Part shown: positions 1 through 12,950 of the stretch, in pieces
Position numbering within the stretch: position 1 is the first letter of the stretch
Layout of the letters: every line of letters starts with the position of its first letter
Source: Sapria himalayana
Lineage: Eukaryota > Streptophyta > Magnoliopsida > Malpighiales > Rafflesiaceae
Assembly (NCBI GenBank): GCA_029783825.1
Contig: JAREIK010003424.1
Coordinates: forward strand, 169,767 to 233,766
DNA length: 64,000 bases
Reading direction: 5' to 3'
Position numbers and translations under genes: made by a program
Notes under the pieces: model-generated
Seen by the model: the letters and a program-made list of their open reading frames with translations, nothing else
What the model was told of the DNA's origin: nothing
Databases searched by the model: none

Positions 1-1191
1 ATCTAATTTGTATTTCTATTTATTATAATATTAAATATTATTTTAATTATTTATTAGTTTATTTTTATTAAAATATTTATTACAAAATAAAGTATGTGTG
101 TGAATATATATAATTTTATTAATTTATTTTTAAGAAAAAAAATATACGATTCTAAAAGAAGTAAAAATTTTAAAATTAAAAATTATTATCCAGTAATAGA
201 TTTTACTTTAATTTTAAATCAATTTGGTTTTGTAAATATTTTTTAATTAATATCTATCTTTTTATTATTAGCTTATTAATTTAATTTTTGATCATTATTA
301 TATCGTCTATGAATAAAATTGTTTATATTGAATTTATATGATATATAATTATAAAATTATTATAACAAAATATTGTATTCACATTTCAAAAAATTGTAAA
401 TATTATTATATTTCAAAGGTTATAACCTATGAAAATGTTAACAAATTATAGAAATTTTTTTTGTTATTTTATTTTTTTATATAAAACCTATAAACTACTA
501 AAAGCCTAAAAACATAAATAGCTAAAGTCCTAACGACAAAACCTCTAAATACTTAAACTATTAAACTGGTATACATTAATAATAAATCTTAAATCTCATT
601 TTAATTTTTATTCAGTATAATTTTAAATTTTTATTTTATTATTTATCAATTTATTTTTATAGAAATATTAATTACAAAATAAATTATTAGTGAGATGGAT
701 CTAATTTAAATTAAACCGGTATCCCTAAATAATAAATAATAAATAATAAATCTCATTTTTTTTTCATTATAATTTTAAATATTCATTTTAATTATTTATT
801 TGTTTATTTATATATAAATATTAATTACAAAATAAATTAAGTTAGACAAATATAATTTATATAAATTATTTTTCATCAAAAAATTATTGATAATCTTTTT
901 AAAATAAAAAAAAATTCAAAACAAAAAATTATTATATAGTAATATATTTTGATTTTCTTTTGAATCATTTTAGGTTTTGTAATTATATTTTAATTGATAT
1001 CTATCTTATTAATAATAGATTATTAATTTATTTTTTGATCATTATTAGAATATTTATCAATAAAAATGTATATATTGAATTTATATGATATATAAATTTA
1101 ATAATTCTTATAACTAAATATTGTATTGACTTTTGAAAAAATTTTTAAAATTATTATATTTTCAAAGGTTATAACGTTTGAAAATATGAAA

Positions 1192-1220
1192 AAATAACAA
1201 AAATAAATTTTTTGTTATTT
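1192..1220 (+). repeat. Representative second inverted repeat of the monomer
   Basis: AAATAACAAAAA and TTTTTTGTTATTT face each other across a few bases, so the strand can fold into a short hairpin. The same arrangement lies between the GGTTATAACC palindrome and the telomere-like tract in most monomers, for example near 11,510, 29,700 and 40,555. It contains no recognised protein site. Confidence 0.6.
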
Positions 1221-2274
1221 TATTTTTTAAATTAAAACATATAAACCACTAAATGCATATATAGTTAAATCAGTAAACTCTTAAATTCATAAACCATTAA
1301 ACCGCTATATACTACTTAATAATTAATAAATCTAATTTTTATTTTATTTATTATAATTTTAAATATTGATTTTAATATTTATTAGTTTATTTTTATAAAA
1401 TATTTATTCCAAAATAAATTATGAGTGCGACAAATATAATTTAAATAATTTATTCTTAATCAAAAAAATATAGACGCTTATAAATGAAGTAAAAATATAA
1501 AAATTAAAAATTATTATTCAGTAATATATTTTAGTTTAATCTTGAATCGATCTGGGTATTGTAAATATTTTTTAATTAATATTTATCTTATTATTAATAG
1601 TTTATTAATTTAATTTTTGATCATTATTATATTATCTATCAATAAAATTGTTTATATTGAATTTATATGATATATAATTATTAATATTAAAAATAACTAA
1701 ATATTATATTCCCATTTCAAAAAATTTTAAATATTTTTATATATTCAAAGGTTATAAACTATCAAAATGAGAAAAAAATTCAAATATTTTTTTTGTTATT
1801 TTATTGTTTTAATAAAACCTATAAACCACTAAATGCCTAAAAACATAAATTGCTAAACTACTAAACGACAAAATCTATAATACTTAAACCATTAATAGGT
1901 GTTCATTAATAAAAAATCATAAATCTCAATTTAATTTTTATTAAGTATAATTTTAAATTTTTATTTTAATTATTTATCAGTTTATTTTTATACAAATATT
2001 AATTACAAAATAAATTATTAGTGAGACAGATCTAATTTAAAAAATTTATTTTTTATCAAAAAAAATATATATCCTTATAAAAAGTGGCACAATTTAAATA
2101 AACAAAATTATATTATTTAGCAATATATTTTGTTTTTATAATGAATCATTTTAGATTTTGCAATTATATTTTAATTTATATGATTCTTATTAATAATAGT
2201 TTTAAATTTTTTATTGATCATTATTATAATATGTATTAATAAAATTATTTATATTGAGTTTTCATTATATATAA

Positions 2275-2575
2275 CTAAATAATTATTAAGATTATAATAA
2301 TATGTATTAATTATTTACATTATAATTATTAAATTATATAACTAAATAATTTTTATTGATAATTATTAAGATTTTTATAATTATAATAATATGTATTAAT
2401 ATGTATTAATTTTTCATTGATCATTATTACATTATATAACTAAATAATTTTTTATTGATCATTATTATAATATGTATTAATAAAATTATTATAATTATTT
2501 ATAACTAAATATAATAATTAATTATTTATATATAACTAAATAAAATTATTTATTGATCATTATTATAATTATTAA
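2275..2575 (+). repeat. Local slippage expansion inside a monomer
   Basis: The monomer segment TTGATCATTATTATAATATG plus its flank ATTAATAAAATTATTTATA is repeated several times in shuffled, imperfect form. This lengthens the B-to-C spacing to about 895 bp. Comparable expansions of the same monomer segment occur near 29,450-29,600 and 30,140-30,230, so this part of the unit appears prone to slippage or misaligned recombination. Confidence 0.7.
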
Positions 2576-3291
2576 GATTATTATAACTAAATATTATATT
2601 CACATTTAAATAAAATTTAAAATTATTATATTTTCAAAGGTTATAACCTTTAAAAATTAAAAAAAAATCAAAAAATTAAATTTTTTATTTTTTCATTCTT
2701 TAAATAAAAACTATAAATCACTAAAGGCCTAAACACTTAAATCACTAAACCCCAAAACACCTAAATACTTAAACCATTAAACTAGTATATCCTGAATATT
2801 AAATAATAAATCTCTATTTTATTTGTATTCATTATAGTTTTAAATATTCATTTTAATTTTTTATTAGTTTATTTTTATAGAATTATAAATTAAAAATAAA
2901 TTATGAGGAAGAAAAATATAATTTAAATAATTTACTTTTAATAAAAAAAATATAAACTTATAAAAAGAAGAAAAACATCAAAAAAATTATTATTTAGTAA
3001 TATATTTTATTTTGATTTTGAATAAATTTACATTTTGCAAATATATTTTAAATAATATCTTTCTTTTTAATAATAGTTTATTAATTTATTTTTTGATCAT
3101 TAATATAATATCTACCAATATAATTGTTTATATTAAATTTACATGATATATAATTATTAAGATTATAATAACTAAATATAGTATTCACATATAAGAAAAA
3201 TTTAAAAATTGTTATATTTTCAAAGGTTATAACCTTAAAAAATGAGAAAAAATAACAAAAAATGAATTTTTTGTTATATCATTACTTAAAT

Positions 3292-3390
3292 AAAACTTAT
3301 AAACCATTAAATACCTAAACACATAAATCTCTAAACTCCTAAACCCTGAAGCCCCTAAATACTTAAACCTTTAAACTCGTAAAACTTAAA
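3292..3390 (+). repeat. Representative telomere-like tract of a monomer (subtype D)
   Basis: Degenerate 7-8 bp words of the CCTAAA type follow each other for about 100 bp, for example ACTCCTAAACCC and AGCCCCTAAATACTTAAACC. The plant telomere repeat on this strand would read CCCTAAA. Every full monomer in the window carries an equivalent tract; in the inverted block it reads as TTTAGG words. An origin from interstitial telomere repeats is inferred. Simple A+T-rich drift of a 7-bp microsatellite is the alternative. Confidence 0.65.
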
Positions 3391-5016
3391 TATAATTTAA
3401 ATAATTTATTGAAATATTAATTACAAAATAAATTATGAGTGATACAAATATAATTTAAATAATTTATTTTTAATCAAAAAAATATATAATCTTATAAAAT
3501 GAGGCAAAAACTAAAAAACAAAAATTATTATTTAGTAATGAATTTACTTTGATATTTAATCATTTTAGTTTTTGTAATTAAATTTAAATTTATATCTATC
3601 ATATTAATAATAGTTTATTAATTTATTTTTTGATAATTGATATATATCTATCAATAAAATTGTTTATATTAAGTTTATATTATATATTTTTATAATAATT
3701 ATTATTACTAAATATTGTATTCACATTTTTAAAAAATTTTAAAATTATTATATTCTCAAGGTTATAATCTTTGAAAATTTTAAAAAATATCAAAAATAAT
3801 TTATCTGTTATTTCACTATTTAAATAAAACCGATAAACTACTAAATGCCTAAATACTTAAATGAATAACTTCTAAATCTCGAAAACCCTAAATAGATAAT
3901 TTTTTTAATCAGATATATCCTAAATAATAAACAATAAATCTCATTTTTATTTTTTTAATTATAATTTTAAATACACATATTAATTATTTATTTGTTTATT
4001 TTTATATAAATATTAATTACAAAATAAATTATGAGTTAGACAATAATAATTATATAAATTATTATTCATCAAAAAAAATATAGATAAACTTATTAAAACA
4101 AAAAAAATTAAAAAAAATATTATATAATAATATAATTTGCTATGCTTCTGAATCATTATTGGTTTTGTAATTATATTTTAATTGATATCTATCTTATTAA
4201 TAATAGATTATTAATTTATTTTTTGATCATTATTAGAATATTTATCAATAAAATTGTTTATATTGAATTTATATGATATTTAAATATAATGATTATTATA
4301 ACTAAATATTGAATTCACTTTTGAAAAAAAATTTAAAATTATTATATTTTCAAAGGTAATAATCTTTGAAAATGTGAAAAAATAAATTTTTTTTTGATAT
4401 TTCATTATTTAAATAAAACCTATAAACCACTAAATGCCTAAACACTTATTTCAATACCTTCTAAATCTCTAAAACCCTAAATAATAAATAATAATCCTTT
4501 TAAACCGGTAACCCTAAATAATAAATAATAAATCTCAATATTATTTTTTTCATTATAATTTTAAATATTCATTTTAATTATTTATTCATTTATTTTTATA
4601 TAAATATTAATTACAAAATAAATTATGAGTTAGACAAATATAATTTATATAAATTATTTTTCATCGAAAAATATAGATAAACTTATAAAAAGAATAAAAA
4701 ATTTAAAAACTAAATATTATTATATAGTAATATATTTTGCTCTCCTTCTGAATCATTTTAGGTTTTGTAATTATATTTTAATTGATATCTATCTTATTAA
4801 TAATTATTTATTAATTTATTTATTGATCATTATTAGAATATTTATCAATAAAATTGTTTATATTGAATTTATATGATATATAAATATAATGATTATTATA
4901 ACTAAATATTGAATTTAAATTTGAAAAAAATTTAAAAATTATTATATTTTCAAATGTTATTACCTTTGAAAATATCAAAAAATAATAAAAATAAATATTT
5001 TGTTATTTTAATTTTT

Positions 5017-8000
5017 AAATAAAACCTATAAACCACTAAATGCATATACAGTTAAATCAGTAAACTTCTTAAGCCCGTAATAGCTAAATACATAAACCAT
5101 TAAACTGTTATATACTACTTAATAAAATGAATTTTTATTTCAATTTATTATTATTTTAAATATTCATTTTAATTATTTATTAGTTTATTTTATAGAAATT
5201 TTTATTACAAAATAAATTATGAGTGCGACACATATAATTAAAATAATTTATTTTTAATCAAAATATATATATATGATTATAAAATAAGTAAAAATTTAAA
5301 AATTAAAAATTATTATCCAGTAATATATTTTACTTGAATTTTGAATCAATTTGGGGTTTTTAAATATATTTTAATTAATATCTATCTTTTTATTAATAGT
5401 TTATTTATTTATTTTTTGATCATTATTATAATATCCATCAATAAAATTGTTTATATAGAATTTATATGATATATAATAATTAAAATTATTATAACTAAAT
5501 ATTGTATTCACATTTCAAAAAATTTTAAATATTATTAGATTTTCAAAGGGTATAACCTATGAAAATGACAAAAAATTACAAAATTTTTTATTGTTATTTT
5601 ATTATTTAAAAAAAACCTATAAACCACTAAATGACTAAAAACATAAATTATTAAACTACTAAACCACAAAATGTCTAAATAGTTAAACTATTAAATTGGT
5701 ATATATTATTAATAAATCATAAATCTCATTTTAATTTTTATTACGTATAATTTTAAATTTTTATTTTAATTATTTATAAATTTATTTTTATAGAAATATT
5801 AATTAAAAAATAAATTATTAGTGAGACTGATCTATTTTAAATAATTTATTTTTTATCAAAAAAAATATATATGCTTATAAAAAGAGGCAAAATTTTAAAA
5901 ATAAAAATTTATTATTTTGTAATATATTTTATTTTGATTTTAAATCATTTTAGTTTTTGCAATTATATTTTAATTTATATCATTCTTATTAATAATAGTT
6001 TATTAATTTTTTATTGATCATTATTATAATATCTATTAATAAAATTATATATATTGAGTTTACATTATATATAATTATTAAGAATATTATAACTAAATAT
6101 TATATTAACATTTAAAAAAATTAAAAATTATTATATTTTCAAAGGTTACTTTTAAAAATTAAAAAAAATAAAAAAAATTAATTTTTAATTTTTTCATTCT
6201 TTAAATAAAAACAATAAATCACTAAAGTCCTAAACACATAAATCACTTAACCCCAAACACCTAAATACTTAAACCATTAAACTAGTATATCCTGAATAAC
6301 AAATAATAAATCTCAATTTTATTTGTATTCATTATAATTTTAAATATTCATTTTGATTATTTATTAGTTTATTTTTATAGAATTATAAAGTAAAAATAAA
6401 TTATGTGGAAGACAAATATAATTTAAATAATTTTCTTTTAATAACAAAAAATATAAACTTATAAAAAGAAGCAAAACATCAAAAAAATTATTATTTACTA
6501 TTATATTTTACTTTGATTTTGAATAAATTTAGGTTTTGCAAATATATTTTAAAAAATATCTATCTTATTAATAATAGTTTATTAATTTATGTTTTGATCA
6601 TTAATATAATATCTATCAATCTAATTGTTTATATCGAATTAACATGATATATAATTATTAAGATTATCATTACGAAATATAGTATTCACATATAAAAAAA
6701 ATTTAAAAATTGTTATATTTTCAAAGGTTATAACCTTTAAAAATGAGAAAAAATAACAAAAATAAATTTTTTGATATATCATTGTTTAAATAAAACTTAT
6801 AAACCATTAAATGCCTATTTACATAAATCTCTAAACTCCTAAACCCCGAAGCCCCTAAATACCTAAACCTTTAAACTCGTAAACCTTAAATATAATTTAA
6901 ATAATTTATAGAAATATTAATTACAAAATAAATTATGAGTGACAAATATAATTTAAATAATATATTTTTCAACAAAAAAATATATAAGCTTATAAAATGA
7001 TGCAAAAACTAAAAAAATATTATTATTTAGTAATAAATTTTACTTTGATTTTGAATCATTTTAGATTTTTTAATTATACTTTAACTTATATCTATCATAT
7101 TAATAATTGTTTATTAATTTGTTTTTTGATAATTGATATAATATTATCAATAAAATTGTTTATATTTAGTTTATATTATATATAGTTATAATAATTATTA
7201 TTACTAAATATTGTATTCACAATTTTAACAAATTTTAAAAATATTCTATTTTCAAATGTTATGACATTTGAAAATTTGAAAAAATATCAAAAATAAATTT
7301 TTTAATTTTTCATTGTTTAAATAAAAGCTATAAACCATTAAATGCCTAAATAATTAAATCAATAACTTTTAAATCTCAAAAATCCTAAATAGATAAATTT
7401 TTAAACAGGTATATCGTAAATAATAAATATTAAATCTCATTTTTATTTTTTTCATTATAATTTTAAATATTCATTTTAATTATTTATTTGTTTATTTTTA
7501 TATAAATATTAATTACAAAATAAATTATAAGTTATACAAATATAATTTATATAAATTATTTTTCAACAAATAAATATAGATAAACTTAATAAAAGAAGAA
7601 AAATTTAAAAACAAAAAAATATTATATAGTAATATATTTTGCTTTGTTTCTGAATCAATTTAGGTTTTGTAATTATATTTTAATTGATATCTAACTTATT
7701 AATAATAGATTATTAATTTATTCTTTGATAATTATTAGAATATTTATCAATAAAAATATTTATATTGAATTTATATGATAAATAAATTTAATAATTATTA
7801 TAACTAAATATTGTATTCACTTTTGAAAAAAAAATATTTTTTTTTGTTATTTCATTGTTTAAATAAAACCTATAAATCACTAAATGCCTAAACACTTAAA
7901 TCACTAAACTACAAAATCCTGATACCCCTATATAGAAAATACTTTATGCCGGTATACCGTAAATAATATATAATAAATCTGATTTTTATTTGTTTTCATT

Positions 8001-9152
8001 ATAATTAAAAAAATTCATTTTGATTGTTATGTTATATATATATATATATATATATATTAATTATAAAATAAATTATTAGTTAAAAATATAATTTATAAAA
8101 ATTATTTTTCATCAAAAAATAGATAAGCTTATAAAAGAATAAAAATTTAAAAACAAATAATTAATATTAAGTAATATATTTTGCTTTGCTTTTGAATCAT
8201 TTTAGGTTTTGATATTATATTTTAAGTAATATCAATCTTATTCATAATATATTTTTAATTTATTTTTTGATAATTATTAGAATATCTATAAATAAAATTG
8301 TTTATATTGAATTTATATGATATATAATAATTATTATTATTATAAATAAATATTGAATTCACTTTGGAAAAAAAATTTAAAAATTATTATATTTACAAAG
8401 GTTTTAATCTTAAAAAATGAGAAAGAATACAAAAAATAAATTTTTTGTTATTTCTTTTTTAAATAAAACCTATAGTCCACTAAATGTTTACTTACTTAAA
8501 TCAGTAACTCATATAACCCGAAACCCATAAATACATATACCTTATAATAGCTGTATACTACTTAATAAATAATAAATCTCATTTTTATTTCTATTTATTA
8601 TAATTTTAAATATTATTTTAATTATTTATATTTTAATTTTTAGAAAAATTAATTACAAAATAAATTTCGAGTGAGACAGATTTTATTTAAATAATTTATT
8701 TTTAATCATAAAAAAATATAAGCTTATAAAAAGTTGGAAAAATTTAAAAATTAAATATTATTATTTAGTAATATATTTTTATTTGATTTTGAATCATTTT
8801 GGGTTATGTAAATATATTTTAATTAATATTTATTTTATCAATAATAGTTTATTAATTTAATTTTTGATCATTATTATAATATCTATGATTAAATATATTT
8901 ATATTGAATTTATATGATATATAATTAATAAGATTAATATAATTATACATGGTATTCACATTTCAAAAAATTTTTAAAATTATTTTATTTTCTAAAATTA
9001 TAAGCTTTGAAAATCAAAAAAAATCAAAAAAATTTTTTTATTATATAAATAAAACCTATATACCACTAAATGCCTAAAAACATAAATTGCTAAACTCCTA
9101 AAATACAAACCCCCTAAATAATCGATCCATTAACTGGTATACCATATATAAT
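5017..9152 (+). repeat. Higher-order repeat copy, A-B-C-D-E-F-G-H
   Basis: This repeats the A-B-C-D-E order of the preceding copy and then continues with F (contains CGATACCCCTATATAGA), G (contains TTTACTTACTTAAATCAG) and H (contains CCCCTAAATAATCGATCC). The last monomer is cut by the solo LTR that begins at 9153. F-G-H or G-H strings recur near 21.0-21.7, 36.3-37.0, 50.9-51.5 and 57.1-58.4 kb, and in inverted order at 25.5-26.8 kb. Confidence 0.68.
8033..8057. repeat. (TA)n microsatellite
   Basis: An uninterrupted TA run of about 25 bp in the subtype F/G body. Other F-associated monomers have shorter runs at the equivalent place, near 13,620-13,631 and 62,142-62,154. The tract length therefore varies between paralogous units. 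Confidence 0.9.
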
Positions 9153-9728
9153 TGTTGGGCAATTGTGCTTCCACGGTAGTGAGATTGAGATGCAAAAACA
9201 TAGAAACAACAGAAAATAAGCAATATATATATCCCAATTCAGCAACCATCCATGATAGAATCAAAAAACAAGAAATAAACACCGAAAATAACGTGGTTCG
9301 CTAGTCGCTCAGTATGATTAGCTAAATCCACCAGAAAATGCTTATGCGTTACAGATTAAAGCAAGAGAAATGTCTTACAGTATGCAGCACACAGAATAGT
9401 CGCGATAAATTGCACAGAGAGAAGAGAGAGAGAGACGATGAACAGTTCCACGAGTCCAAAAATAGCCACCTGAAAATAAAATTACAAAACATTTTATATT
9501 TAAATTTATCTCGGTTCATTTAACCGGAGGGGGTCGGATCATGAGACGGGTCAGGCTCTGCTCCAATTTCGGCCCGCTGTCCGGTCAGGGAGACCTCCGT
9601 TATTGTGCTACTACTGCATCCCCGGCCTCTTAATATTTCCTTTCCTGCACTTAAATGAAAATATTAAAAAAGAAAAAAATATTTGGTTATACAAACAGAT
9701 TATCAAAAAATAAATTACATATACAGCA
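9153..9728 (+). mobile_element. Solo LTR, Copia-like (copy 1)
   Basis: A 576-bp sequence of clearly higher G+C interrupts a subtype H monomer. It starts TGTTGGGCAATTGTGC and ends ATACAGCA, the TG...CA form of an LTR. ATAAT directly precedes it (9148-9152) and directly follows it (9729-9733), a 5-bp target duplication. Related H monomers near 37,035 and 51,595 have the uninterrupted AATATAATAAATC with a single ATAAT, which shows the empty site. The internal ACGTGGTTCGC...TCCACC stretch resembles a motif common in plant Copia LTRs. No primer-binding site, gag or pol follows, so this is a solo LTR left by LTR-LTR recombination. The 61-codon frame at 9338-9523 is not supported as a gene. Confidence 0.85.
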
Positions 9729-12570
9729 ATAATAATTCTTAAATCTCATTTTAATTTGTATTCATTATAATTTTAAATATTTATTAGTTTATTTTTTATA
9801 TAAATATTAATAACAAAATAAATAATTAGTCAGACAAATAGAATATTAATAATTTACTTTTAAAAAAAATATTATCTTATAAAAAGAAGTAAAAATTTTA
9901 AAACAAAAAATTATTATTTAGTAATAAATTTTACTTTGATTTTGAATCATTTTAAGTTTTGTAATTATATTTTAATTTGTATCTATCATATTAATATTAG
10001 ATTATTAATTTATTTTTTGATAATTGATATCATATCTAACAATAAATTTATTTATAATTAGTTGATATTATATATAATTATAATAATTAATATTATTAAA
10101 TATTTTATTCACATTTGAAAAAAATTTTAAAATTATTATATTTTGAAAGGTTATAACCTATGAAAATATCAAAAAATTAAAAAAATAATTTTTTTGATAT
10201 TTTTATTAAATAACACTTATAAACCACTAAATGCATACATAGTTAAATCAGTAAACTTCAAAACCCCATAATGCCAAAATACATAAACCATTAAACTGAT
10301 ATATACAACTTAATAAGTAATAAATCTAATTATTAATTCTATTTTTTATAATTTTAAATATTCATTTTAATTATTTATTAGTTTATTTTTATAGAAATAT
10401 TTATTACAAAATAAATTATGAGTGCGACAAATATAATTTAAAAAATATATATGCTTATAAAAGAAATACAAATTTAAAAATTAAAAATTATTATTCAGAA
10501 ATATATTTTACTTTAATTTTGAATCAATTTGGATTTTGTAATTATTTTTTAATTAATATCTATCTTAATATCAAAAGTTTATAAATTTAATTTTGATCAT
10601 TATTATAATATATATCAATAAAATTGTTTATTTAATTTATATGATATATAATTATTAATATTATTTTAACTAAGTATTGTATTCACATTTCAAAAAATTT
10701 TAAATATTTTTATATTTTCAAAGGTTATAACCTATGAAAATGAGAAAAAATTATTGCAAATTTTTTTTATATATTATTTTTTTCAAAAAAACGTATAAAC
10801 CACAAAAAGCCTAAAAACATAAATCACTAAAATCCTAAAGGAAAAAACGTCTAAATACTTAAACCTTTAAACTGGTATACAGTATTAATAAATCATAAAT
10901 CTAATTTTAAATTTTATTCAGTATAATTTTAAATTTTTATTTTAATTATTTATCAGTTTATTTTTATAGAAATATTAATTACAAAATAAATTATTAGTGA
11001 GACAGATCTAATTTAAATTAGAACAGTATCCTTAAATAATAAATAATAAATAATAAATCTCAATTTTTTTCATTATAATTTTAAATATTAATTTTTATTA
11101 TTTATTTGTTTATTTATATATAAATATTAATTACAAAATAAATTGAGCTAGACAAAAATTATTGATATAAATATTTTTTATCAAAAAATTATAGATAAAC
11201 TTTTTAAAAGAAAAAAAAATTTCAAAACAAAAAATTATTATATAGTAATATATTTCGCTTTGCTTCTGAATCATTTTAGGTTTTGTAATTATATTTTAAT
11301 TGATATCTATCTTATTAATTATAAATTATAAATTTATTTCTTATCATTATTATAATATTTATCAATAAAATTGTTTATATTGAATTTACATGATATATAA
11401 TTATAAAGATTATTATAACTAAATATTATATTTACATTTGAAAATAATTTAAAAATTATTATATTTTTAAAGGTTATCATCTTTGAAAATGAGATAAAAT
11501 CACAAAAATAAATTTTTTGTTATTTTATTGTATATATAAAACCTATAACATTCTAAATGCCTAAACACTTAAATCATAAAACTTCTAAACCCCAAAACCC
11601 TTTAATACTTAAACATTTAAACCATCTTTAAAGGTTTAAGTATTTATAAATAATATATAAATATCTATCAATAAATAATAGTTTATTAATTTATTTTTTG
11701 ATGATTGTTATATTTATATTTATATTTAGTTTATTAATATCTATCAATAAAATTGTTTATTTTTAATTTAGATGATATATAATTATTAAGTTTATTATAA
11801 CTAAATATTGTATTCACAATTGAATAAAATTTAAAAATTATTATATTTATAAAGGTTATAACCTTCAAAATTGATAAATAATTAGACAAATAATTTTTTT
11901 GTTATTTCATTATTTAAATAAAACATATAAACTACTAAATAAATAAACACTTATATCACTAAACTCATAAACTCCTAAATACTTAAACCATATAAACCGG
12001 TATACCCTAAATAATTAATCATAAATCTTATTTTTATTTGTATTCATTATAATTTTAATATTCATTTTAATTATTTATTAGTTTATTTTTATAGAAATAA
12101 TAATCGCAAAATAAAATTATGAATAAGACAAATATAATTTAAATAATTTATCTTCGTCAAAAAAATTTATAAGCTTATAAAAAGAATAAAAAATTTAAAA
12201 ATAAAAAATTATTATTTAGTGATATATTTTACTTTGTTTTTTGAATTGTTTTAGGTTTTGCAAGTATATTTTAATTAATATCTATCTTATTAATAATAGT
12301 TTATTAAGCTATTTTATGATCAGTATTATAATATCATTCAATAAAATTATTTATATTGAATTTACATTATATTTAATTTTTATGATTATTATAATTAAAT
12401 ATTGTATTAACATTTGAAAAAAAATTAAAAATTATAATATTTTCAATGGTTATAACCTTGAAAATGAGAAAAAATCATAAAAATAATAATTTTGTTATTT
12501 AATTATTTAAATAAAACCTATAAACTACAAAATACCTAAATACTTAAATTACTAAACTACTAAACCCTGA
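9729..12570 (+). repeat. AT-rich satellite array, forward block 2
   Basis: Satellite resumes after the LTR. Telomere-like tracts lie near 10,210 (A), 10,790 (B), 11,020 (short junction S), 11,530 (L), 11,910 (M) and 12,510 (N). The string B-S-L-M-N leads directly into the Q insertion. The same string occurs at 31.55-33.34 kb and 45.58-47.36 kb, each again followed by Q. Nothing coding is seen. Confidence 0.92.
11604..11644. repeat. Hairpin in subtype L: facing telomere-like arms
   Basis: The telomere-like arm AATACTTAAAC (11604-11614) is answered by its reverse complement GTTTAAGTATT (11634-11644) after about 19 bp. Here the telomere-like tract turns back on itself and leads into a shortened body. 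Paralogous copies lie at 32,378-32,418 (both arms intact) and about 46,394-46,444 (left arm changed to AATAATTAAAC). Confidence 0.75.
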
Positions 12571-12950
12571 TACTGCTGCACCACACACACATAGCGACGG
12601 ACCACAGTACACACGTGCACATATTCTTGTCCATTTTGGTGTAGCATTTAGAGGGGTGAGCAAGTATTGGAAGCAGCCAGAAGTATGGGCCACCAGCTTG
12701 TAGAGGGCACCACTAGCAAGCCAAGATGATAACATTCAGGCAACTGATGAGACCGAGCAAAGTGGTCGGGAGTAAAGCCAGGAGTAGCTAGGTGTGGGTC
12801 CAACTAGCCCTATCAGGCAAAATAGAGGGCCACCCAACTGCCGCCCAACAGGAGTAGTGTGTAATACATGATTAATTGGAGAGCGGGCAAAATCCGAAGC
12901 ATCACCAAGCAGGGCTATTAAGCAATGGAGTCAATCCAGTCACACGTGAG
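12571..12950 (+). repeat. Q module, copy 1 (truncated)
   Basis: Higher-G+C sequence begins at TACTGCTGCACCACACAC right after the subtype N tract (AAACCCTGA), as in copies 2 and 3. It ends abruptly after CACACGTGAG, where satellite TAAATCTCATTT resumes. Only the first 380 bp or so of the module is kept. On the plus strand it holds the upstream exon-like frame described for copy 2, with in-frame stops, including one after AAQQE. The minus-strand frame at 12,544-12,735 repeats in all three copies but runs into the satellite and is not treated as a gene. Confidence 0.8.

Larger units (their letters stand above)
1234..5016 (+). repeat. Higher-order repeat copy, A-B-C-D-E-E
   Basis: Six successive monomers whose telomere-like tracts have distinct wording. 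A reads GCATATATAGTTAAATCAG and ends CTATATACTACTTAAT. B has AAACGACAAAATC and ends in GTTCATTAAT. C has CACTAAAGGCC and ends GTATATCCTGAAT. D has CCCTGAAGCCCC and ends ACTCGTAAAACTTAAA. E has AATAACTTCTAAATCTCG. The same A-B-C-D-E order restarts at 5017, giving a higher-order period of about 3.8 kb. The subtype boundaries are read by eye, and the exact period needs a self dot-plot. Confidence 0.7.
1..9152 (+). repeat. AT-rich satellite array, forward block 1
   Basis: Tandem monomers of about 530-605 bp, very poor in G and C. Telomere-like tracts start near 481, 1234, 1807, 2702, 3290, 3821, 4412, 5017, 5609, 6205, 6788, 7320, 7862, 8461 and 9046. Spacing is mostly 530-605 bp; the exceptions are 481-1234, which holds an extra short unit, and 1807-2702, which holds a local expansion. 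Each monomer has the same order: body with a TATAAGCTTATAA-like site, GGTTATAACC palindrome, a second inverted repeat, then telomere-like words. Subtype order by eye is B, S, A, B, C, D, E, E, A, B, C, D, E, F, G, H. No open frame here is supported as a gene; long AT-coded frames recur only because the monomer recurs. Confidence 0.93.

Noticed and set aside
1..9152. CRISPR-like array or other prokaryotic or organellar origin for the AT-rich repeats
   Set aside because: Units are about 550 bp tandem monomers without a short repeat-spacer pattern. Plant transposons with target duplications and telomere-like words mark it as nuclear plant DNA.
9153..9728. LTR of a full-length retrotransposon
   Set aside because: Satellite resumes immediately at both ends, and no second LTR, primer-binding site, polypurine tract or pol frame is nearby. 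A solo LTR explains it.
12544..12735. Minus-strand frame with a similar product in all three Q copies (also 33,270-33,506 and 47,332-47,523)
   Set aside because: It spans the junction between satellite and Q, so its end is satellite. Its reach differs between copies, and the plus strand shows the better exon-like signal. The similarity is due to duplication of Q.
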